Shown here piece after piece: positions 55,614 through 64,000 of a stretch of 64,000 nucleotides of DNA. The notes beneath the pieces were generated by a model. It was not told where the DNA came from. It saw only the letters and a list, made by a program, of their open reading frames with translations, and searched no databases. The position numbers and the translations under genes are program-made. The stretch is from Hamiltosporidium tvaerminnensis (lineage: Eukaryota; Microsporidia; Dubosqiidae). Within the stretch, counting starts at the first letter, position 1. Each line of letters starts with the position of its first letter. Location of the stretch: positions 1,289,501-1,353,500 of the forward strand of contig CM061247.1 of assembly GCA_022605425.2 (NCBI GenBank), read 5' to 3'.

Positions 55614-57884
55614 AAAAACCTACAAGAATTTTCGCTCATTTTTAATCTAACCCTTAATTTTTAACCGAAATTATTAATAAAATAAATCTATTTTTTAAAA
55701 AATTTCTTATTAGTATAGATTCTGTGACTATTCTTACTAAAATTAATCTTAGAAGTTATAATACAGTATTTTGCTTGTGAATGAATAAAAACCAATCAGC
55801 TACGTGTATTATTTTATTCAAACACTCGTATACATATGGTTTATTTTTGATTAAAATTTAATTAGTTTGAATTTTGGAAATTATATCTATATTTATTTTA
55901 AATCCAAGATAATTAGGTAATATGATATAACTGACAAAATATTAATATTATATCTGAAGTTGAGAAGATATTACAACAAATACATATATATTCTACAAAA
56001 TGGGGCCTTTATTATATAGTTATGTTCAAAATATAACGAAGCATGTATTAAAATAGATAAAATACAATTCGAAGACTTTAATCCAGCAACAATGATAATT
56101 TGCAAATCATGTGAGCTTCGGATAAATAGATTGAGGCAGATAAAAAGAAATATGAACTAAGTAATATTTTATAGCTGGTAAATTTAAAATTGAAATAAAG
56201 TGAATAATGAACTAAATTTCTATTATTAACTTAATATAATCTTTACATTATGTGGAGTTTACAATACTTTGATGGTTATGAAATTCCATCAAAGGAAATT
56301 ACGTGTACAAATATATAAATATTAAAGAGTAGGTGCCAATATCTATTCAAACACTTTATTAGTTTACTTTATTAGGTGCGTGATTTCCATAGAATTAACA
56401 GACTGGCAAAATTGCTTTCAAAATTGATCTGTATGTGTACTGATAGAAGTATTTCACTTTACACAGTCAGCTAATACCACTAGAATAGTATTAGAAAAAC
56501 AACAGCTTATAGTGTTATTCATGTAAAAATGCATTATACATTTGGGTTTGTTATTGGAAATAAAAAACCCATTAGAAAGATTTAAATAAACAAGCTTTTT
56601 CTAAACCAAGATATTCTGGTATAAAATAATAATTTTTGTCATCAGTGTAGCAATTGATAAATGAATGTTATATTAAACCAAAGTTTGCGAGCTTTAAAGA
56701 ATCAAGAGAAATTTTCAAGCAAAATACTTCGATATAAAACCGTAAGAACACTTCAATATGTCTTTTTTTCTTAATTATAAATAAAGTAGAATTTCAATGA
56801 ATTGTTTATGAGTTAAATAGATGAAACCAAAAATGAATTTAATTACTCATATTAAGATCAAAATTAGGTTTATTGAGGAAAAATTGTATTCTATAAACGC
56901 AAAGAAATGTTACAAAATTGTAATTTTTTTCAAAATTTTATTGAGCATCCAAAACTAGTTATTAAATACATTATAGCATAATCATACTCGATTTGAATTC
57001 ATCAGACTCAGTATTCTACATATTTAATAAAAAAATATCACGGTAGGTAACAAAAGTAAAATCATTTTCTCATTTTTTGATATTTACAAATATTTCTTCA
57101 AAAAACCAAATTAAATACTAGAATGCAGAAAATTTTATGTTTAGAATATAATTAATGGTCTAAAATTGTTATTAAAAAAAATATTAGGCGAATGTGAAAA
57201 CCCTATGTTTCAAATGCCAACAGAAGCCTGAAGCAATAAAGAAAACTTAAAAAGTGAAAATATAAAATATAAAAATCCCATTCAAATTTTAACGTTTCGG
57301 TCATTCAGTTTCTGTTATTATTTTATTATTATTACTATGGTTTTACTTATTGTATCAATAATATAAAAAACTTCATCTATCAGTTAGGATCAGAGTATAA
57401 ATCACAACAATATTATTTTATTTTCAGATATTCTTATGGTATATTAGTGATTAAATCAAAATAAGATTTAATAATTATAAATGAAAGCCATGTATGAAGC
57501 TATGATAAGATCATTTTCTCGTAATCACGAGTCTGTCGTTATTTAAAAAAATAATCATGAAGGTATGATTCCTACAAATAGCTAATTTATATTTCTAGTT
57601 AAAGATATACATACCGTAAATAATCTAAATTGAAAATTAGAATATGAGTTAAGGCAGAAATATTTGTTAACGAAACTCTAAATATTAGTTAAATTAAAAA
57701 ATATAAAAATATCTAAAGCATACATAAAATCGAATTCTTTTAGAAAATTTACATTGAGCCTAAACAAATGGATATTCTTTTAAATAAAGGTTGAATAGAG
57801 TAATAGTTTTACTTAAGTATTTCATAAATAAAACATAATATAACATGATTAATGTAGATTTATTATTAATTCTGAATAAATATA
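55614..57884. other. AT-rich stretch without a recognisable gene
   Basis: No open frame or identifiable repeat up to the retrotransposon target site. Confidence 0.5.
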
Positions 57885-57896
57885 ATATAACTTGTA

Positions 57897-60800
57897 ATAA
57901 TACTTTTTTAAATGGGTAGAAGAAAAAAAGTTGACAGCGAAAATATAAAAAATGAAGAAATAAAGGCTGTAAACAACTCGGAAATTAGTTTAAAACAGAC
58001 AAAAACGTGTGATAGAGATGTAGTGACTATATCCGAGACACATCCACCACAACCGACCATCCATAATAACACCCACTCCCCATCGAGCACTACGTTATAT
58101 GTTACTCCAGTCAGCCTGCTCGATTCCGCACCCTCTTCTTCCTGTCCCGATTCTTCTGCGTGTGGACCAGCCAACACAATGGAAAACCTCAATGCACCTG
58201 CCATTCCAGAAGGAAATCGACTGATGGTATTGCATTCAATACTTGACTCTGTCACAGCCGTAGAGCAGGAATGGCCTAGATCTGCTATGTCAGCAGTGCA
58301 AAAAAGGTTTGAGAGAATGCCTAGAAATGGCTGGTCTGCAATTCTTAGGTACTATAATGGGAAATTTGGTCGAACTGTTGATATCGATATGTTAAAAAAA
58401 TTAACACATAATGAGGCAGAAAGGGAAATAAGGCAAGAAGAGAATGGAGAGCGACGTAGAATCCCCACTTGTCTCGCCGAGCCATGTTCCTTACCTGACA
58501 CTACACTCTATATGAACCTGAGAGAAAAGTTCTTGTGTAAAATCAAGGAACTCTCTGAGAAGGAAATCGGAGATGTAGTGGTCCGAACTAGAAAACTTCC
58601 AAGTACTTGGTTGATAGTAAAGTTTTGGAACTCATAAATCGGATCACAGGTGAATATGCTGAATCTCATGTGCCTAAGAATGTTAGTGATGCAGCTCGAA
58701 TCATCCAGGCGGCCCAGGTATGTTATGACGAGGAAACACGTAAGGAGAAACCTAGATCCGCTTGGAAGGAAAACATAGAATGTAAAATTTCTAAGTTAGT
58801 ACTTTCCAAAGATCTCCTCGAGAAGGCTCGTAAACTGGAAAAGCTCTCTACTTCGGAAACGACAAGTCTCAGAAAAATTATGCGAGAGTTTAATCTAGAC
58901 TTAAGCAAAATAAATGATCTCTCTGAGGCTTTGGTTAAGAAGAATGAGGCTTTAAATGTGTACGAGAAAAAAATTACGATGTATGAAAGTAGGAGGAAAT
59001 TTCGAAAGAGAATCGTATGTTTGAGTTATTCCGAGGTCGATTCTATCGAGGATTATCTGAGCGCGTTGAATCCGAGCATGTGGTTTATCGTGACGAAATT
59101 TCAGAATTTTGGTCTACAATGTGGAATAAAAATGATAAAGTAGTTACATATGATGAGTATTTGATACCTTTCGTGTCAGATACGCAACAGACCACGTTTC
59201 CTTCATTTGAAGAGTTTATAGATATCATCAATTGGCTGCCTAACTGGAAAGCCGCTGGAATTGATGGTATTTATAACTTTTACATCAAGAAACTTACGAG
59301 CCTTCATAAATATCTTTACGATATTGTGAAAGCCATATGTTTAGAAGGAACGCCTCAAGCCGATTGATATTATTGTGGACTTACATATCTGATACCTAAA
59401 GGTACACCAAAGACTGGCTCTGATTACAGACCAATAACTTGTATGTCAAACCTGTATAAACTGACTACAAAATGTGTCACTAAAGTGGTTCAGGTTGAGG
59501 TGGAAAGACGAGGATTACTTTCAGATAATCAGTTGGGAGTGGTTAGAGGAGTGCAAGGAGCGAAAGAACAGGCCCTATTGAATATTGCCATTAATAAAGA
59601 GTACGGAAACAATCTTAAGGCAACATGGATTGATGTCAAAAAAGCTTATGATTCAATAGATCATGCTTATTTGACACAATGTATCGAAAACCTTAATTTG
59701 CCTGATTGGATACTGAAATTTATTAAGGTAATTATATCAAAATAATAAATGAAAAATCAGTAGGGCCTGAAAAAATCATGAGCAAGAAGATTGATAGAGG
59801 GATTCTGCAGGGAGATAGTTTGTCACCATTATTGTTTGTGTTGTATATGGATCCATTGAGCCGAAAGCTTAATGAGAAATACACAAAAGTGACAATAAAG
59901 ACAGATGCAGAATCCCACGCGACTAATCATCTCTTGTTTATTGACGATCTTAAGCTCTTTGCCGAAGATGGACAAACATTGGAAGAAATGACGGAGGAGG
60001 TTAAAAAGTTTATGAATAATATAGGATTGGAAATTAACAAAGAGAAGTCAGCTATTAATGATCCATGTTGTGAAGATACTGCTACTCTTCTTGAAGGAAT
60101 AGGTGTTTATAAATATCTTGGAATTAAAGAAGATAGCAGAGGAATTCCAACAAGTAAGTCGTTTGAGAAAGTACAGACTAAACGAATAGCACGAGTAGAA
60201 AGACTTTGTCGCACGAGATTAAAGTCAAGAAATTTATTTCAAGCCATTAATCAACAGGCAATTTCTTTACTAAACTATCATATAGGTATACTCCGACCTG
60301 AACCGGCTGACTTCTCTAAGTTAGATGATGCGGTGCGTGCAGTGTTAGTAAAGAACAAAATACATCTACGCCCAGGATGCAAAGAACGTCTATACCTTCC
60401 ACGTAAAGAACTTGGAAGAGGTTTACATAGTGTCGAGTTCAAAAGCGAACATATGTTTTTGCAACACTTGGATTGTCTGGAAAAACATAAAGATACATCG
60501 ACCAGAAGAGCAGCAATCCTAAAGTTTGAGAATAATAATAAAACCCACCTTTCACTAATTAAAAACTTTTAAAAAATAAAATACGGGTTGGAAGAGGAAG
60601 TTTCAAAAAAAAAATTGGAAGAAGCTCAACTAGCTAACCTATATAACGAAATCAAAAACCGAAAACCACATTCAAAGTTATATAGCGCTAGAAACAACGA
60701 GCTGGTAAATTCAAATGACTCCTCAAGATGATTAAAGAAAGGAAGTGTAAGACCACGTGATGAAGCAGTGTTCTGTTATATCCAGGATAGAAATGTATTC

Positions 60801-61692
60801 TGGGGTGCAGAAGGTATGTGTCAACACTGCAACCAGTCTAGGAAAACTGTTGATCACTTAGCAACGAGATGTGAAAAAATGCTTGGTCATGACTATACTA
60901 GACGACATAATGAAGTGGTACGATGTATACATTTACTCTTGCTGAATAAATATAAGTTTAAGTCTTCAAAACGAATTAGAAGCCACTCAGTTCAAGAAAT
61001 TCTTGATAACGAATATGTAGAGATAAGAGTGGACACCAGAATAAAAACTGATGTCAAGATTCGGTGTAACAGACCAGATATATTTATTTTAGACAAGAGA
61101 CAGAATAGGATAACCCTCATTGAAGTAGGAATCACATCCCAAGACTCTCTTCAAATAGTTGAAACAGAGAAGCTTAGGAAGTATGACCTATTAGAAAATG
61201 AGTTAGGTCTTATTTATAAATGCAGTGTAGAGATAATTCCTTATGTGATGACCTGGGACGGTATTGTGACAAAATACCATAAGACGTATGTTAAGAGACT
61301 GCAAATACCCATGAATGTAGAGGCATATATACAATCCATAGTACTCAAGAAGACAGTCGAAACAATTTCTTTTGATCGACGAAGAGGACTTGAGTCTGGT
61401 CCAAATGCCGAGGAGAGCTGGGAGAGAGCATCATTAAGTGTTATCTTAGGAGCTGAGATGCATAAACAACCACTACCCCCTTTAAAGCAAGTAGACAACG
61501 AGGAAGATGATGTTAAAACGGAAAATACAAAAAATATTTTACCCCTTATTTTGGATGGCATAACCACAGCAAAGGAACCATCAACCAATACAAATGAAGA
61601 GTTGGAGTTGGAGGAAGAAATAGAAGTGGTTGAAATGGTGGAAAGAATTATTTAAAAAGAAAAATTTGTTAACCCAGAATTTTATTAAATAA
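57897..61692 (+). mobile_element. RLE-type non-LTR retrotransposon, best-preserved full-length copy 4
   Basis: Its 3.8 kb are bounded by a perfect 12-bp direct repeat, ATATAACTTGTA, at 57885-57896 and 61693-61704, the target-site duplication. The 5' leader before the ATG is only about 15 bp. The 3' tail ends TTATTAAATAA without a poly(A) tract. The order of domains (RT, zinc knuckle, restriction-like endonuclease) and the single long coding region place it with R2/R4-type elements. No rDNA-like target flanks it, so it is not inserting into rRNA genes here. Confidence 0.9.
57912..61655 (+). pseudogene. reverse transcriptase / restriction-like endonuclease polyprotein, broken by few lesions
   Basis: The protein would be about 1250 residues. 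A Lys/Arg start (MGRRKK) is followed by a region with KRFERMPRNGWSAILRYYNG, which may be a Myb-like DNA-binding helix. The RT has motif A DVKKAYDSI (from 59632), motif B QGDSLSPLL (from 59808) and FIDD (59937-59948). The zinc knuckle CX2CX8HX4C lies at 60819-60872, RHN at 60903-60911 and the endonuclease core RPD...LIEV at 61071-61127. The C-terminus is acidic. Lesions seen are a frame break near 58600, another near 59010, a TGA at 59365 (Trp in copy 1), a break near 59745 and stops around 60570-60730. All catalytic residues are intact, so the element died recently. Confidence 0.88.
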
Positions 61693-61704
61693 ATATAACT
61701 TGTA

Positions 61705-62389
61705 TAAATATATAAAAGAAAAAAACAACATTTTTTTGGCAAATTGTCACTCAAACGTTTCTGTATTTTTGTCTGTATTTTTTCCGTTGAATTGTTCTGT
61801 CTTTTAGGTTTGATTGTTTTTTTCAGTTCGAGTCACTCCTTGATTTTGGTCTTTTTATTCATACCTTTGGTTCAATAATTTTAAGTCAGTTTGCTTATTA
61901 TCTTGTTTGTTATTGGATTATATTTAATATTGAGAAATATGAGTTGTTCATGTATTCTGATTCTTTTATTACATCGCTAGGCGCGCTTTCATGTTTTAAA
62001 TTGTTATTTAGTTTGTTTCCTAATAAGCTCCATGAATATAGTAATGATTTTGGATATTTTCTGAGACACAATTGAACTTATACAAGCCTATATTCCTGTG
62101 GCTGTTTGAAACTTTTTAAAGTAGTATTATTGTGTTTTATAAAAATAAAATCCTATATTATTAATAGAATATTTACTCAAATTCTAGCTTGAAACAAAAC
62201 TTAATTATCAGTAAACACGTCTTATTTTCTTCGTTTATCATTTCTAATATCAAAGTCACTGTTTCGGAGTTATTTCCCCTTGAAATACTCTGATTAAACA
62301 CATTATTTGCTTTTTTTAATCTAGAATTAATATATTCTGTTTATTTTTCCGAATCAAAATCGATCGCAATCATGGACCACCTATCTACA
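61705..62389. other. AT-rich stretch, possibly old transposon sequence
   Basis: No open frame. It may belong to the decayed minus-strand element that becomes recognisable from 62390, but I cannot align it. Confidence 0.35.
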
Positions 62390-62720
62390 TCTGTAACCCC
62401 AATGTTTAAAGAGTTCTTTAAAATAACAGCTCCTGGTTTGTTTTGGTAACCAAATTTTATATTTTTTTAGCAGAAGTCTATGTTTAATCATACTACCTCA
62501 TGTGTTGTCTTTGGAAACTTTTGCTTCCAAGCAGCCTCAAAGCTTCGATGTTTTGTCATACTGGTTCCAATATTAACTCTTTCCTTCTGCATCCTAGAAT
62601 AAAATTCTTTATCTGATATTAATAATATGCATTATCACACAAGCCTATATTCTCTTATTAAACCATTTAACAAGTTACCAAATCTCTTCAATTGATTAGT
62701 TCTTGCATTATATAATTTTA
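62390..62720 (-). mobile_element. RLE-type retrotransposon, short decayed remnant
   Basis: On the minus strand, TTATATAATGCAAGAACT near 62710, a TGGTTTAATAAGAGAATA stretch, GGATGCAGAAGG near 62595 and a following zinc-knuckle-like stretch line up in order with the segment of copy 4 at about 60670-60960. Only this part can be aligned, with many changes. Confidence 0.45.
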
Positions 62721-62886
62721 AACTTAAAAAAATATAGATAATAAAGGATTTGAAAGAATGATATTATATATCTATATTTATAATTATATGCTTATTGAGA
62801 ATTTTTAAAAAAATACTAATTATAACTTTATTGCTTAAAATGTAAATAAAATATAGATAATAGAACATAGATAATAAAATTGACAT

Positions 62887-64000
62887 TTAAGGAAAATTCA
62901 TTGTGAATTCGGAATCAAGATATGCATTTACATTTTGGGATCTTCTATTACGAATAGGTTTCTCCAAAACAAAATCCGTGGTTCTAAAATCTTTTCTTTT
63001 AATATTTTGGATTGTTTTATAATCAATTGTGTTCAATGAGATTGATAATGTAATTAGATTTTTAAAAGATTTTAATATCTGAATATCTGCATGTGTGATC
63101 TCATCAAAATATATTTTTAGAGTGGTAACTGTATTCAATAAAAAGGAATTTTTGAAAAGTCTTTTAAGATCAATTTTGTTTGATTGGCTTATAAATTCTA
63201 TTGTAACAACCTCGAGTTTGTTCATTTTGTCAAAAAATATATAGTCAACTTCTGTTAATATATATGAGTACAAGAAAATTGATCTAAGATTTACAAAATC
63301 ATATATTTTTGACATAAAATACATACAATTTCCCATGTATGGACTTTTTATCGGGTATTTTATTTCCAAATGTTCTAAAAATATTCGTTCGAGGTTCCTT
63401 TTACTAAAAAAACCAATTTTCTGCCAAAAATATTCCAGAGAGCATACTTCACGAAAAATTTCGGTATTTTCTATTTTTATATGAGAAATAGATCTAAATT
63501 TAGCCAAATATATCATAAAGTTAGATTTGATGCAAGATCTAGGACTAAATAAACCAAAAACTTTTAAATTTAAGTTTAAAGTATCAATTTTTGAGAATAG
63601 ATCATGATTAAATACATATACTAAGTTTTTAATTTCAACAGAAAGTAATGTAAGTGATTCTAAAATATAAATTAGTAGTTCATCGCTAATTATAATATTT
63701 TTAGCCGAAAAATATTTTAAAAATTTACAACGTTTTAAGGTATTCAAAACTATATCATCGATCTTTAAAGGCGGAGAAACGGGATTATTTGTACTAATTT
63801 TTATGCTTCTTGTATTACTAAAATCCAAAAACTTTATGTTTTTAGAGTAATTCGATATATCATAATATAAGTAAGAATAATATGTGCTTATGAACGGAAT
63901 CGGTCTTCTGATACCCCTGTCAAATATTTACCAGTTTTAATTAAGTATGGAAAAAATAAAAGATTTTTGGTCATAAATTTTAAAACGTTCAAATCAGTAT
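62887..64000 (-). pseudogene. leucine-rich-repeat-like protein, 5' end missing or frameshifted, runs off the window
   Basis: An open frame without ATG runs from 63927 to the stop at 62887 (about 346 codons; about 313 from a TTG at 63828). It holds irregular leucine-rich units such as KIDTLNLNLKVFGLFS, NLERIFLEHLEIK and VTTLKIYFDEITHAD. The last 150 residues align with the end of the 779-residue protein at 41941, so the two are paralogues. Upstream, another frame is open from 63891 to the window edge with similar style (DLNVLKFMTKNLLF), and the two frames overlap by 37 bases. A one-base break between them is the simplest reading, which makes this a damaged or mis-sequenced member of the family. 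The true start would lie beyond the window. Confidence 0.6.

Overview
This 64 kb window is very AT-rich, gene-poor eukaryotic DNA and looks like a transposon-loaded microsporidian genome. Four points support this. Several housekeeping genes carry a CCC tract a few bases upstream of the ATG. A ribosomal protein gene has a 32-nt intron right after its start codon, with branch-point-like and acceptor sequence fused. The genes are short and single-copy with little else spliced. There are lineage-specific secreted or leucine-rich proteins of the kind microsporidia expand. The species cannot be fixed from the sequence; the low gene density (about nine credible genes in 64 kb) points to one of the large-genome lineages.

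Recognisable genes: INO80 chromatin-remodelling ATPase (9.0-12.9 kb, minus, one +1 frame break inside a minisatellite), ribosomal protein eL24 with a 5' intron (20.0-20.4 kb), an AAAP-family amino acid transporter (23.9-25.2 kb, minus) and a Yop1/REEP5-type ER-shaping protein (34.8-35.4 kb). Genes of unknown function: a coiled-coil plus Asn/Lys-rich protein (22.0-23.3 kb), a 590-residue coiled-coil protein that may be a vesicle-tethering subunit (48.5-50.3 kb), two proteins with signal peptides (16.8-17.7 kb minus; 54.4-55.6 kb), a large leucine-rich protein (41.9-44.3 kb minus) and a broken relative of it at the right edge (62.9-64.0 kb). A decayed gene lies at 27.8-29.2 kb.

Mobile DNA dominates the rest. 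(1) A non-LTR retrotransposon of the restriction-like-endonuclease (R2/R4-like) type occurs as three long copies (4.9-8.7, 44.5-48.2, 57.9-61.7 kb), one 5'-truncated copy (25.8-27.7 kb, minus) and several short remnants. The 57.9 kb copy is bounded by a perfect 12-bp target-site duplication, and all copies seen are broken. (2) A GC-richer repeat of about 730 bp with no conserved reading frame is present eight times. Several copies are bounded by their own 10-15 bp target-site duplications, and intact copies contain a cUUCGg hairpin. I regard it as a non-autonomous retroelement and the most interesting item here. (3) Remnants of a second, RTE/Jockey-like LINE family (31.5 kb, 38.9-40.0 kb), a tRNA-Glu-headed SINE-like unit (29.6 kb) and a GC-rich island (15.2-15.5 kb) resemble repeats common in arthropods and may have come from a host.

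Between these lie long AT-rich stretches in which I see no gene, plus tandem repeats around eL24, INO80 and 33.2-33.5 kb, and a suspicious A/C homopolymer block at 21.3-21.85 kb that may be an assembly artefact.
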